This document shows positions 23,282 through 33,507 of a DNA stretch of 64,000 nucleotides, one piece after another (position 1 is the stretch's first letter; the number at the start of each line of letters is the position of its first letter). The notes beneath the pieces were generated by a model that saw only the letters and a program-made list of their open reading frames with translations, was not told where the DNA came from and made no database searches. Position numbers and translations under genes: made by a program. The DNA comes from Pseudobutyrivibrio ruminis AD2017 (GTDB taxonomy: Bacteria > Bacillota > Clostridia > Lachnospirales > Lachnospiraceae): contig NZ_AUJQ01000003.1 in assembly GCF_000424305.1 (NCBI RefSeq), forward strand, positions 248,001 through 312,000, in the 5' to 3' direction.

Positions 23282-26089
23282 ATGGCAAACAAGATTTTCG
23301 ATATTACAGAGTTTGCTAAGGTAGCAAGACAGGCAGTTGCAGAAGGCGTTGTATTACTCAAAAACGATGCCAAGGTATTACCACTTAAGGAAGGCACAAG
23401 GGTTGCAATCTTTGGAAGAAGTCAGTTTAACTACTACAAGAGTGGAACTGGTTCTGGTGGAATGGTAAACACAAGATATGTGGTTGGAGTTTATGAAGCC
23501 ATAGAACAGGATGGCACCCTGGAAATTAATAGCAACTTAAGAAATACCTACGAAGACTGGGTAAAGGATAACCCATTTGATGCAGGTGCTGGTTGGGCTG
23601 CAGAGCCTTGGTTCCAAAAGGAAATGCCAGTAACAAAGGAATTGGCACTTGAAGCAAGAGAAGATTCAGATGTTGCTATTGTTCTGATTGGACGTACAGC
23701 AGGTGAAGATCAGGATAATAGCAACGCTAAGGGTAGCTATTTACTTACAGATGATGAACAGCAGATGCTTGAGAACGTAACAAAGGCATTTGAGAAAACC
23801 ATCGTATTGTTAAACGTTGGAAATATTATCGATATGAAGTGGGTGGATAAATACAATCCATCTGCAGTAGCTTATATCTGGCAGGGTGGCCAGGAGGGCG
23901 GAAACGGTGTTTTAGATGTACTAAAGGGCGCAGTTTCACCTTCGGGAAGATTGACAGATACAATCGCATACAACATAGAGGACTACCCATCTACAAATAA
24001 TTTTGGTGATAGCAAGCGTAATATCCAGCAGGAGGATATTTATGTAGGCTATAGATATTTTGAAACCTTTGCAAAGGACAAGGTTATGTATCCATTTGGA
24101 TATGGCTTGTCTTATACATCCTTTGACATTTTTTCTAACGGATTTATTGTTGATGATGGCCAGGTAAAGGTTTCAGTTACAGTAACAAACATTGGCGACT
24201 ACAAGGGCAAGCAGGTGGTTCAGGCTTATGTATCAAAACCCCAAGGTAAGCTTGGAAAACCAGCTCTTGAGCTTGTAGGCTTTGCCAAAACAAAAGAGCT
24301 TAAGGCTGACGAAAGCGAAATAGTTGATATCGTATTTACGAATTATCAGATGGCAAGCTTCGACGATAGCGGAGTAACCGGCCATAAGAACGCATACGTA
24401 TTAGAGGAAGGCACCTATGTCTTTTATGTAGGTGAAAACATAAGAAATCTTACAAGAATCGGTACATATAATGTGGGAAGAACTAAGGTGGTAGAGCAGT
24501 TGACAGAAGCTCTTGCGCCACAGATTGATTTCACACGTATTAAGCCAGAGGCTTGTGAGGACGGCTTTAGCATTTCATACGAGGATGTGCCAAAGGCCAC
24601 TGTGGATGCTACTGATATTAGAAAAGCTAATATTAAGGCACCTATAGCTAAAACAGATTCAGACTTTAAGCTTGTTGATGTTTTAGATAACAACTGCACA
24701 TTGGATGAATTTATAGGACAGCTTAGCGAAGAGGAGCTTTGCGCCATTGTCAGAGGAGAGGGCATGAGCTCTCCTAAGGTAACACCAGGCTGTGGTGGAG
24801 CTTTTGCAGGCGTTACAGATTCCCTTGTTGCAAAAGGAATTCCTACATGCTGTTGTACAGATGGACCTTCTGGTATCAGAATGGATTCCGGCAAGAAGGC
24901 ATTTGCTATGCCTAACGGCACATTGCTTGCATGTATGTGGAATTTGGATTTAACAGAAAAGCTCTATAATTACGAGGGCTTAGAGCTTAGAAAGAATAAG
25001 ATTGATGTTTTGCTTGGACCTGGTATGAACCTTCACAGAAATCCTCTTAATGGACGTAACTTTGAGTATTTCAGTGAGGACCCATTTGTTACAGGAAAGA
25101 ATGCGGCAGCTCAGCTTAAGGGCATGCATAAGATGGGTGTGACAGGAACAATCAAGCATTTTGCCATGAATACACAGGAGGCATATCGCCACACTGTAGA
25201 ACATGTAGCCAGTGAGCGTGCCATCAGAGAGCTATATCTTAAGGGCTTTGAAATAGCTGTTAAGGAAGCAGGGGCAACTGCTGTAATGACAACATACGGT
25301 TCAATAAATGGCTATTACACATCTTCAAGCTACGATTTGGTTACAAGAATTCTTAGAAACGAATGGGGCTTCGAAGGTATTGTAATGACTGACTGGTGGG
25401 CAAAAGGTGGAAAAGCTGAGTGTGGCGATTCTACTGATATGGCAGCCATCGTTAGAGCACAAAATGATTTATACATGGTTACACAAAGTGCGAAAGATAA
25501 CACAAACAAGGATAATCTTGTGGATGCACTTTCAGATGGAAGCTTAGATATAAGTGAGCTTCAAACTTGTGCTAAAAACATCTGTCAGTTTGTATTACAC
25601 ACACCTACATTTGCAAGATTCATTGAAAGAAACAATGAATTAGATATAGACCTTGCAAATGAGGCAGAGGATGATGAGACAGAATTTGACAATATTATAG
25701 ATTGCAGAATCGATGAAAGCGGTAGTGCACATATTTCTACTGATTTGATTGAGACTGCAAGAAACAGCAGTAACACAGTTTCTGTTTCCTTCAAGGAAAG
25801 AGGAGATTACAAGCTTTCAATGCGTGTGCGCTCTAATGCCACAAGCGATTTGGCGCAGATACCACTTAGTATCTTCAGAGATAAGGAGCTTGTAAAGATG
25901 GTTACTTTAACAGGTGCTGACAAGGATTGGCAGAATGTTGAAGTTGTATTTGAAAACTGCGCTATGACATTCTTTATGAGATTATATTTCGCTCAGGATG
26001 GAATGGAAATAGATGATATAACCATTTCTTTGGCAAAGTCAAAGGAAGAAGAATTTAGATTAATGTTTGCCAGAATGGGTGAGCAGTAA
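23282..26089 (+). CDS. GH3 beta-glucosidase with swapped domain order
   Basis: 935 residues, no signal peptide, so intracellular. The usual C-terminal GH3 (alpha/beta)6 domain comes first (GVVLLKNDAKVLPL, VAIFGRSQ), followed by a fibronectin-III-like domain (VTVTNIGDYKGKQVVQAYV). The TIM-barrel domain comes last (GPGMNLHRNPLNGRNFEYFSEDP, TIKHFAMN). The nucleophile is D704 in GIVMTDWW. A final C-terminal part resembles a small beta module. Butyrivibrio beta-glucosidase BglA is known for the same inversion. It should hydrolyse beta-glucosides released by the GH16 enzyme. Its start is 30 bases after that gene. Confidence 0.88.
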   Translation: MANKIFDITEFAKVARQAVAEGVVLLKNDAKVLPLKEGTRVAIFGRSQFNYYKSGTGSGGMVNTRYVVGVYEAIEQDGTLEINSNLRNTYEDWVKDNPFDAGAGWAAEPWFQKEMPVTKELALEAREDSDVAIVLIGRTAGEDQDNSNAKGSYLLTDDEQQMLENVTKAFEKTIVLLNVGNIIDMKWVDKYNPSAVAYIWQGGQEGGNGVLDVLKGAVSPSGRLTDTIAYNIEDYPSTNNFGDSKRNIQQEDIYVGYRYFETFAKDKVMYPFGYGLSYTSFDIFSNGFIVDDGQVKVSVTVTNIGDYKGKQVVQAYVSKPQGKLGKPALELVGFAKTKELKADESEIVDIVFTNYQMASFDDSGVTGHKNAYVLEEGTYVFYVGENIRNLTRIGTYNVGRTKVVEQLTEALAPQIDFTRIKPEACEDGFSISYEDVPKATVDATDIRKANIKAPIAKTDSDFKLVDVLDNNCTLDEFIGQLSEEELCAIVRGEGMSSPKVTPGCGGAFAGVTDSLVAKGIPTCCCTDGPSGIRMDSGKKAFAMPNGTLLACMWNLDLTEKLYNYEGLELRKNKIDVLLGPGMNLHRNPLNGRNFEYFSEDPFVTGKNAAAQLKGMHKMGVTGTIKHFAMNTQEAYRHTVEHVASERAIRELYLKGFEIAVKEAGATAVMTTYGSINGYYTSSSYDLVTRILRNEWGFEGIVMTDWWAKGGKAECGDSTDMAAIVRAQNDLYMVTQSAKDNTNKDNLVDALSDGSLDISELQTCAKNICQFVLHTPTFARFIERNNELDIDLANEAEDDETEFDNIIDCRIDESGSAHISTDLIETARNSSNTVSVSFKERGDYKLSMRVRSNATSDLAQIPLSIFRDKELVKMVTLTGADKDWQNVEVVFENCAMTFFMRLYFAQDGMEIDDITISLAKSKEEEFRLMFARMGEQ

Positions 26090-26101
26090 GGAGTACTTGA
26101 G

Positions 26102-28792
26102 TTGATAGAGTTTATTGATAAAAATGGAAGCTTCAGGGTTCAAAAGGCCGAAGATACAAGTTATTTATATTTTCCAATTGCTGGAGAGAAGGGACTAAAA
26201 GCATCTGTTGCACCAAATCTTGCTGGAGATGCAATGGTGGACCAGGAAACATTTTTGTTAGAACCTGTCAGCGTGGAAAACTTACATAATAACAAAAACG
26301 GAAGAAATTTCTGGGTTTATATGGATAATGGTAAGGTCTGGTCGGCAGTGGGAAATTCTGCAGATCAGGAAAGTAAAAAGTTTACATTGGCCCAGGATGA
26401 AAGCTCTGTAACAGCTGGATTTATGTGGCACAAGGTTAACCGCTACAGCAATGAATACAAGATTAGCTCAGAAATCACATCCTTCATCCCAGTGGATGCA
26501 AATGTGGAAATAATGTCGGTTCGAATCAAAAACGAAGGTGACGAGCCAAAGACAATCACAAATATTGCAGCGGTTCCTATCTACGGCAGATCAGCAGATA
26601 ATCTTAGGGACCACCGAAATGTAACATCTATGCTGCACCGCATCAAAACAGTAGAGGATGGAGTACTGGTTACACCTACAATGTCCTTTGATGAAAAGGG
26701 ACATAGAATGAATCACAAGACTTATTACGTAGTAGGCGTTAGTGATTGTGGAAACAAGCCAGAGGGATTTTTCCCAACTGTGGAAAGCTATATTGGGGAA
26801 GGCGGAAGCTTTGCAAAGCCTAGAAGCGTTTATCGTCAGGAAAGCGGTGTGACAGCAGGATTTTCTGTAGCTGGTATGGAGGCTGTTGGTGGCCTTAGAT
26901 TCCCAGAGGTTTCCCTTGGCGCTGGAGAAAGTATCGCATATACGATAATCCTTGGCGTCACAGAGGACGAGTCAGAAATAGATGGTATTGTAAAAAGATT
27001 CAATACATCTGAGGCCGTTTCAAAGGAGCTTGAGGCTACAAAGAAATACTGGCTTGATAAAGTAAATGTCAGCTTTAAAACAGGCGACAAAGCCTTTGAT
27101 GAATATATGCGCTGGATTGCATTCCAGCCATTCCTTAGAAGAGTTTATGGCTGCTCCTTCCTTCCATATCACGATTATGGAAGAGGTGGCAGAGGCTGGA
27201 GAGATTTGTGGCAGGATTGCCTTTCACTTCTTTTTATGGAGCCAGCAAATGTGCGCCAGATGATAGTGGCAAATTTTGGTGGTGTGCGAATGGATGGAAG
27301 TAACGCCACAATAATAGGCGACGGCCTTGGCAACTTTATTGCTGATAGAAATGGTATTGCCAGAGTTTGGATGGATCATGCCTATTGGCCACTTAAGACA
27401 TTGCTTTTATACATTAATCAGTCAGGTGATTACGATATTTTAAAGGAACAGGTTCCATACTTTAAGGATTCCATCGTTCATCGTGGAGCCATTGTTGATA
27501 AAAAATACGAAAACAAAGAAAACAAGCAGCTTACAGCTGATAAAGAGGTGTACTTAGGTTCAATTATCGAGCATTTATTGGTGCAAAACTTAGCAGCATT
27601 CTACGAGGTAGGGGAGCATGGCGTGCTTAGACTTCGCGGTGCTGATTGGAACGATGCCCTTGATATGGCAGAGGCAAATGGTGAATCTTGTGCATTCTCT
27701 TACGCCTATGTTGGAAACCTAAAGGAATTAGCAAAGCTTATTTCAGATTATGCTAAGGAACAGGGAATAGATACTATATCAATCGCTGAAGAACTTGTGA
27801 CACTTGTTAATTCGTATATACGAAGCGATAAGACTATCCCAGCTAAGAAAGAAATTCTGGAAAACTATCTGAAGCTTGTGGATGGAAACATCTCTGGAAA
27901 GCAGAGCATCATTACTGTCACAAGCCTGGTTGATACTATAAATGAAATGGCTGAGGACTTTGCTGCCCAGCTAAATGCAAATGAATGGATTGACGGCAAG
28001 GACGGCGAGGGCTGGTTTAACAGCTATTATGATAACAGTAAAGAAAAAGTAGAATTCTTTGATGAAATAGATGAAAAAACTAGAATGATGCTTACAGGTC
28101 AGGTGTTTGCAATCATGGGTAATGTGGCAGACGATGCCCGTATCCAAAAGATTGTAAGGGCTGCTGATAGATATTTATACAGAGGTGAAATTGGTGGTTA
28201 CAGATTAAACACTGATTTTGGTGAAGTAAAATCTGATCTTGGTAGAATGTTTGGATTTGCATACGGTGAAAAGGAGAATGGAGCAGTATTTTCTCACATG
28301 TCTGTAATGTATGCAAACGCATTGTATCAAAGAGGCTTCGCTAAAGCAGGCTACAAATCCCTTAAATCACTTTTTGATGCATCAATGAATTTCAAGGTAA
28401 GCCGAATTTATCCTGGCATACCTGAATATTTTGCAGCAGACGGAAGAGGCAAATACCCATATCTTACAGGGGCAGCTTCATGGTATCTACTTACACTGAT
28501 AACAGAGGTGTTTGGTGTTAGAGGAAACAGAGGAAATCTGGAAATCGCACCAGCCCTTTTGAAGGAACAGTTTGATGACAATAATACTGCAGCAATTGAA
28601 CTTAATTTTGCAGATAAGAGATTTGAAATCATCATAGAAAATCCTGAAAGAAAGGATTTTGGTTCATATAAAATAAAGGCAGCTCAGTTAAATGGTAACG
28701 AGCTACCTGTTAATCAATCACAGCTAATAATTAATCGAGATGTTATTGAGAGGCTTGAAAATAACAATAAGATTCTCGTGTTATTAGGATAA
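26102..28792 (+). CDS. GH94 beta-glucan/cellobiose-type phosphorylase
   Basis: 896 residues starting at TTG, eight bases after GGAG; no in-frame ATG is better placed. The N-terminal beta-sandwich (1-290), a helical linker and the (alpha/alpha)6 barrel are present. Catalytic acid motif LRGADWNDALDMAE is clear, and GRGGRGWRDLWQDCL fits the substrate/phosphate region. GH94 enzymes phosphorolyse cello- or laminari-oligosaccharides to glucose-1-phosphate, saving ATP. No signal peptide, so it acts on imported sugars. The operon context (GH16, GH3) favours beta-1,3-glucan or mixed-linkage fragments; exact linkage cannot be read. It overlaps the 3' end of the convergent AraC gene by 9 bases. Confidence 0.85.
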   Translation: MIEFIDKNGSFRVQKAEDTSYLYFPIAGEKGLKASVAPNLAGDAMVDQETFLLEPVSVENLHNNKNGRNFWVYMDNGKVWSAVGNSADQESKKFTLAQDESSVTAGFMWHKVNRYSNEYKISSEITSFIPVDANVEIMSVRIKNEGDEPKTITNIAAVPIYGRSADNLRDHRNVTSMLHRIKTVEDGVLVTPTMSFDEKGHRMNHKTYYVVGVSDCGNKPEGFFPTVESYIGEGGSFAKPRSVYRQESGVTAGFSVAGMEAVGGLRFPEVSLGAGESIAYTIILGVTEDESEIDGIVKRFNTSEAVSKELEATKKYWLDKVNVSFKTGDKAFDEYMRWIAFQPFLRRVYGCSFLPYHDYGRGGRGWRDLWQDCLSLLFMEPANVRQMIVANFGGVRMDGSNATIIGDGLGNFIADRNGIARVWMDHAYWPLKTLLLYINQSGDYDILKEQVPYFKDSIVHRGAIVDKKYENKENKQLTADKEVYLGSIIEHLLVQNLAAFYEVGEHGVLRLRGADWNDALDMAEANGESCAFSYAYVGNLKELAKLISDYAKEQGIDTISIAEELVTLVNSYIRSDKTIPAKKEILENYLKLVDGNISGKQSIITVTSLVDTINEMAEDFAAQLNANEWIDGKDGEGWFNSYYDNSKEKVEFFDEIDEKTRMMLTGQVFAIMGNVADDARIQKIVRAADRYLYRGEIGGYRLNTDFGEVKSDLGRMFGFAYGEKENGAVFSHMSVMYANALYQRGFAKAGYKSLKSLFDASMNFKVSRIYPGIPEYFAADGRGKYPYLTGAASWYLLTLITEVFGVRGNRGNLEIAPALLKEQFDDNNTAAIELNFADKRFEIIIENPERKDFGSYKIKAAQLNGNELPVNQSQLIINRDVIERLENNNKILVLLG

Positions 28793-29581
28793 ATTTTCTT
28801 CATTCTGGGACCCATCGGTATAAGACATTATATCGTTTGCGGTCCCCTTCCATTGTGTACCGTAGTATTTCTCACGGTACTTTTTTGGTGTCAGACCAGT
28901 TTCTTTTAAAAACAGCTGGCTGAAATGACTCTGGGAAGTAAATGAATAATAGTTTGCAATGTCTGCAAGACTATAATCGCTAAATCTAAGCAGATTCTTA
29001 GATGCCTCAAGCTTGGCACTTCTAATATAATCACTAGTGGAAACGCCCAATTCTTCTTTGAAAAGTCTGGAAATGTAGCTGGCTGAGTTGCTGGTGTATT
29101 CAGCCAAATCCTTTACAGTGATTCTTTCTTTAAGATGAGAATAGATAAAGTTCATGCATTCTGTCATAGGACGGGACAATCCTGCATTCTGGCGGATTAC
29201 ACGCATTTTTTCAGTGTAATCCAGTACCATCTTGTCATGAATCTTTTCCATATCTGTTATTGAATTAATATTATCAAGCTCTTGGATGTAATGGTCGCTA
29301 AGGCGATAGGATTTTTCCATCTCCATACCGTTATCAACACAAAGACGAGAGATGATGGCTACGGAAACGACAAAATGATATTTAAGATTTTGAACAGGAT
29401 CCTTAGAAAGGGTTCCAACACCTGCTTGGTTGAGAAACTCATGATTTTGGCAGTTGTTTTTGATGGCCTCTACATCCCCCTTTGCTACCTGTTGATAAAA
29501 TAAAAATTCTGTATTTTGATGACGATGTACAACGTCCTTATCTTCGTCTGTTAAATTGATTTTTGTGTCTAGTGATTGCAT
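28784..29581 (-). CDS. AraC-family transcriptional regulator
   Basis: 265 residues. The N-terminal 160 residues are helical with no recognisable cupin. The C-terminal 100 residues hold two helix-turn-helix units (VKDLAEYTSNSASYISRLFKEEL and LADIANYYSFTSQSHFSQLF) and the family signature TGLTPKKYREKY. It is convergent with the GH94 gene, overlapping by 9 bases, which makes the beta-glucan operon a likely but unproven target. Confidence 0.85.
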   Translation of the reverse strand: MQSLDTKINLTDEDKDVVHRHQNTEFLFYQQVAKGDVEAIKNNCQNHEFLNQAGVGTLSKDPVQNLKYHFVVSVAIISRLCVDNGMEMEKSYRLSDHYIQELDNINSITDMEKIHDKMVLDYTEKMRVIRQNAGLSRPMTECMNFIYSHLKERITVKDLAEYTSNSASYISRLFKEELGVSTSDYIRSAKLEASKNLLRFSDYSLADIANYYSFTSQSHFSQLFLKETGLTPKKYREKYYGTQWKGTANDIMSYTDGSQNEENLS

Positions 29582-29614
29582 TGTTTGCCTCTTTTTGAAA
29601 TTTTGATTTAGTGT

Positions 29615-30415
29615 TTAGGCATTAAGTCTATCGTATATACGAAGGTCATAATGCTTGTTGTACATATCATCCAAGCTATCTATTTCGATGGAATTACTGA
29701 TTAGTATTTTATCAAATGAATAGTTGAAATGATTGCTGAGGAAATCCTTGTAGCTCATGTAAGCGAAGGTCTCCATAATAGAGGCATTGGCCTTGTATAT
29801 GTTATCAATAGCAATTATATCACGGTTTGTAAGATAAACCCTGTTATTTATTGAATAAAAGCGCACTGATATTATTGGATTGTCAGTGGTGCTGCTAGGG
29901 TGGAAGGTGGCAGCGATTTTGATGGCACCTTCAGTTCCACCAGAAATAACGCAGCTGCCTAACTCTTCGTTAGTGCTAGGCTGAGTTTTAACGTCGAATG
30001 TATTGTAGTCATCAAAGGATTTGATGACGTGAGTGGCGGTAGTGTCAGTTGCTGGGGAATCAGCTACAAAAGCCTCCATAGCACTGACAATCTTTTGAAG
30101 CTCACTGAATAGAGCCATATTGCCAATGGTGATGGCAGTATGTTTTGCGTAATCAGTAAGGTCGATGAAGTTGTATTCTTTATCAGGTTCAAAGTTAGAT
30201 GGCTTAACAGCCTCTAAGCTGGAATCTACAAAGTTAAAATCTGGATTTTTATTTTTTTCGAATAAAAGAGCCTTGGAAAACTCCTTAAAATCACACTTTT
30301 TAAGGTTAATGGACATAATATCCCTGTCAGGGATGTTGGTGTCATCACTGTCAGTTTTAGCCACATTAATGTGATAATTCAAATGTGAGCTGAATAAAAA
30401 ATCAGTTCTATACAT
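29615..30415 (-). CDS. Protein of unknown function
   Basis: 266 residues with no signal peptide, membrane span or recognised domain. It is a mixed alpha/beta protein rich in Asp, Asn and Thr, with NFIDLTDYAKHTAITIGNMALFSEL in the middle and a beta-rich second half (SVRFYSINNRVYLTNRDII). It follows the AraC gene's upstream region by 33 bases on the same strand and may share a transcript with it. I do not recognise it. Confidence 0.55.
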   Translation of the reverse strand: MYRTDFLFSSHLNYHINVAKTDSDDTNIPDRDIMSINLKKCDFKEFSKALLFEKNKNPDFNFVDSSLEAVKPSNFEPDKEYNFIDLTDYAKHTAITIGNMALFSELQKIVSAMEAFVADSPATDTTATHVIKSFDDYNTFDVKTQPSTNEELGSCVISGGTEGAIKIAATFHPSSTTDNPIISVRFYSINNRVYLTNRDIIAIDNIYKANASIMETFAYMSYKDFLSNHFNYSFDKILISNSIEIDSLDDMYNKHYDLRIYDRLNA

Positions 30416-30576
30416 TATTTAATCCTCCACTTATACCTATAATAGCACATATAGTGGTATTCGCACAATAATATTACTACATTTTGTGATTGTACTCTGT
30501 GAATTTTTTCGAAATTTGTTGTTTAGCTGGCGTTTTGCTGATAAAATAGACAAGAATAACTTAATAGGGGGTATAA

Positions 30577-31782
30577 ATGAAGGACCTAAAACATTTATAT
30601 TATTTCGAAAAACTTCTTGAGGATAGCTACAACGACCTTGCAAGAGTAGCAAAGGACGAGGGAAGACATGCTATTGGCCATGTTTGTTTTCAAATTCCTG
30701 AGCCTTTACTTAATTTGCCGGGTTGTTTTTCTGTCAGACTCCGTGCACCTCGTACCGGTTCAATTGAAATGGGAACATATTATATGAGCTCCACTTTGTG
30801 TGAGGCTTGCCGTGCATTTTTGGAAAGAGCTTTAGAGGGGGGCTTTAATTTCCTGGATTGCATTATCGCACCAGATGCCTGTGCACAGATGAATCGCTGC
30901 GTGGAAAATATCGAGCATCTTAAAACTAATCCAAACCCGGATTTCTTTGTTACATATTCAGATGTTCCTATGAAATCTGATGAGACAGCACTTAAGCATT
31001 ATGTTAAGCAGATGCGCATTCATGTGCTTGAACCGCTTCATGAAAAGCTTGGAGTAGATATCTCAGATGAGGCACTTCGTGCAGCTGTAGAGCAGCAAAA
31101 TAAAGTAAGTGAGCTTCTTACTGCTATTGGAGATTATCGTAAATGCGATAATCCTGTTATCACCGGATACGAGTTTGCGGTGCTATGTCTGGCCAGCTAC
31201 TGTAGTCCAAAGGATATGATTATTGATAAATTACAGGACACCTTAGAGGAGCTTAAAACAAGAGAGCCTGATGAGAAGAATAAATATCGCATCAGGGTTG
31301 TGATGGTTGGCTCTGAGATAGATGATCCAGAGTTTATCCGTCTTGCAGAAGAATGTGGTGCCCTTGTTGTGGCAGATAGATACTGCTTTGGCTCACTTCC
31401 TGGCAGACAGGTGATTGAGCTTAACGATGATGAGGATGTGCTTACACAGATTTGCCGTACTTATTTGCAGTGGGGCAAATGTCCACGCTTCTTCAATCAG
31501 GAAAAGATAATGGAGCGCAGGGAGTACGTGGATTATCTTGCAAAGGAATACAAGGCTGACGGACTTATCTATGAGCAGATTAAGTTCTGTGATTACTGGG
31601 GCTACGAGCGTGCAGCAGCCTTCCATATTATGGAAGAGGAATACGGCTATCCTGTTCTTTCAGTAGACAGGCCATATTCTGTCAGATCATCAGGCCAGCT
31701 GCGTACCAGAATACAGGCTTTTGTTGAGCGAGTAGAGCATAAACAGCTTATAAATAATCGAAACGAAGGAGGGGCGAATTAA
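30577..31782 (+). CDS. 2-hydroxyacyl-CoA dehydratase-family protein, subunit 1
   Basis: 401 residues behind AGGGGGT. The fold of the HgdB/BcrC/FldC group is indicated by conserved cysteines in STLCEACRAF, DCIIAPDACAQMNRC and EQIKFCDYWGYE, which in the family bind a [4Fe-4S] cluster. The C-terminal VLSVDRPYSVRSSGQLRTRIQAFVE is typical. True dehydratases need an ATP-dependent activator (HgdC type); none is encoded in this window. Its stop overlaps the next start (TAATG), so both form a complex. The substrate is unknown. A double-cubane reductase role is an alternative. Confidence 0.75.
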   Translation: MKDLKHLYYFEKLLEDSYNDLARVAKDEGRHAIGHVCFQIPEPLLNLPGCFSVRLRAPRTGSIEMGTYYMSSTLCEACRAFLERALEGGFNFLDCIIAPDACAQMNRCVENIEHLKTNPNPDFFVTYSDVPMKSDETALKHYVKQMRIHVLEPLHEKLGVDISDEALRAAVEQQNKVSELLTAIGDYRKCDNPVITGYEFAVLCLASYCSPKDMIIDKLQDTLEELKTREPDEKNKYRIRVVMVGSEIDDPEFIRLAEECGALVVADRYCFGSLPGRQVIELNDDEDVLTQICRTYLQWGKCPRFFNQEKIMERREYVDYLAKEYKADGLIYEQIKFCDYWGYERAAAFHIMEEEYGYPVLSVDRPYSVRSSGQLRTRIQAFVERVEHKQLINNRNEGGAN

Positions 31783-33323
31783 TGGGAAAAGCATTAGGAA
31801 GTGAGCCTCTTGGTAAGGTACTATATTCAGGCAGACGCCCACGTCGCCGCAGGGAATGGCGCGGCCTTAAGGACACCTGGTACGATTACACCAGATGGCT
31901 ATATTATTTATTTACACTCGGCAAATTTATGATGAAGCCTAACAATTTCAAAGGCTTCTTTAGATATCGCTGGATGAGCAATTATCTGGCAGTCCCAGAT
32001 TTCATGGACAGACATACAGAAGGCTTACGCGGCACAGCCCTTCGTCTTGCCCACGAGGGAATTGGCCTGATTGTCATCGATATGACAGAATCTTTGACTG
32101 ACATGTTCAAGGCAGACCCTGAAATTGGAAATGATGTTGAGCTTTCCAAAAAGATGGTTATCTTTGATGAAAACATGATGAGCACACTAATGGGTGGCTT
32201 CCCTAATCTTAAATGGGTAAGCTACGAGGTGCCAGCCATCTATTCCAGCTCCTTCATGTGCCAAAACGGTGTAATGCATTACATCGATAAGACACATGAA
32301 TACGGCGTGCCTACCGATGTATGTCCTATGCCTGCAGCAGAATTTGGCGCAGCCTTAGAGGATGATTTTCCAATGATTGGTGCCTGCGCCGTTCAGTGCA
32401 ACACAACCTGTGACGGTAGTCTTATGGGTGGCGGCCTTATGGCTCGTTCCATGGGCATTCCTACATTCCAGCTGGCAGCACCTATCCGTCATCGTCAGGA
32501 GAGCGTACAGGAATATGCAGGCGAGGAAGTATTAAACGCTATCAAATTTATCGAAGAGCATACAGGAGAAAAGTTCGACTGGGATTATCTGTTCAGCAAC
32601 ATGGCCCGCTTTAACGAAGAAACAAAGGAGTTTCTAGAGTGGCTTGAAATTAACAAGACACCATATCCACAGCTTCTTGGTGCAACACTTGGTTTCTATC
32701 GTTACGGTGTTTACATGGCAGCAGGTGGCCGAAGCCAGCTATTCTTAGACACAGATAAAAAGATTACAGCCCTTGCCACAAAGGCATACCAGAATAAGGA
32801 AATGGCCTGCAAGGAATACAGACATCGTGCCATCCTTTGGGGCGTGCAGGCTGCATATTATACAGCCTTCCCTAACTGGCTGATGAACTGCTGGGGAATC
32901 CTACCTATCAACGATATGCTTTGCTGCGTTTCCACAGAAATGGTTAGCACCACCGATAAGCATCAGGCACTTTTAGATCTTGGGCATCTATATGAAAACA
33001 TGATTATGAGAAACCGCTCTAACGGAGGTTACGAAACAGGCGTTGAAGACCTGTTCAGACTCTGCGAGCAAATGAATGTAGACATGGTAATCATGTATGT
33101 CCACATTGGCTGCAAAGCCATGTCCGGCTACCACGGTCTCTTTGAAGCCGAAGCCAGAAAGCGTGGCATCCACTGGATTTGGGTAAACCACAATCTTATG
33201 GTTCCTTTAGATGGCACTAGACGTGACATGCGTACCGAAGTCAACCGCTACATGCGCACAATCCTTAAGGAAGAGCCTGTAGACGCCAGCCTTGAGGAGT
33301 TTGATGATTCACTGAGTTGGTAA
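31782..33323 (+). CDS. 2-hydroxyacyl-CoA dehydratase-family protein, subunit 2
   Basis: 513 residues, translationally coupled to the previous gene. The first 100 residues are basic and aromatic (GRRPRRRREWRGLKDTWYDY). The HgdB-like core has CPMPAAEFG, GACAVQCNTTCDGSLMGGG with three cysteines, and MYVHIGCKAMSGYHG, the usual last cysteine region. It is about 100 residues longer than HgdA/FldB because of the N-terminal extension. Conservation of the cysteines suggests a cluster-bearing partner. No neighbouring CoA-transferase or activator points to a substrate. Confidence 0.72.
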   Translation: MGKALGSEPLGKVLYSGRRPRRRREWRGLKDTWYDYTRWLYYLFTLGKFMMKPNNFKGFFRYRWMSNYLAVPDFMDRHTEGLRGTALRLAHEGIGLIVIDMTESLTDMFKADPEIGNDVELSKKMVIFDENMMSTLMGGFPNLKWVSYEVPAIYSSSFMCQNGVMHYIDKTHEYGVPTDVCPMPAAEFGAALEDDFPMIGACAVQCNTTCDGSLMGGGLMARSMGIPTFQLAAPIRHRQESVQEYAGEEVLNAIKFIEEHTGEKFDWDYLFSNMARFNEETKEFLEWLEINKTPYPQLLGATLGFYRYGVYMAAGGRSQLFLDTDKKITALATKAYQNKEMACKEYRHRAILWGVQAAYYTAFPNWLMNCWGILPINDMLCCVSTEMVSTTDKHQALLDLGHLYENMIMRNRSNGGYETGVEDLFRLCEQMNVDMVIMYVHIGCKAMSGYHGLFEAEARKRGIHWIWVNHNLMVPLDGTRRDMRTEVNRYMRTILKEEPVDASLEEFDDSLSW

Positions 33324-33368
33324 AAAGTCAGATAATTTATTAACAAAATATAAAATAATTATAAATTA

Positions 33369-33395
33369 TTAGCACTCGTACTTGACGAGTGCTAA
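33369..33395 (+). promoter_or_regulatory. CIRCE operator of hsp20
   Basis: Perfect CIRCE element: TTAGCACTC, nine bases, GAGTGCTAA. It is the binding site of the heat-shock repressor HrcA. The preceding ATAATTATAAATTA is shared with the clpB promoter. Confidence 0.95.
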
Positions 33396-33507
33396 TTTTA
33401 GGTATATAACATAATCAACAAGAGGGGAACAAAAGAAATCCTCACTTGGAACTAATTCACAATCCACTAGACCGAGAGCCTAGCGTCAATAAAAGGAGGT
33501 AAGTATT

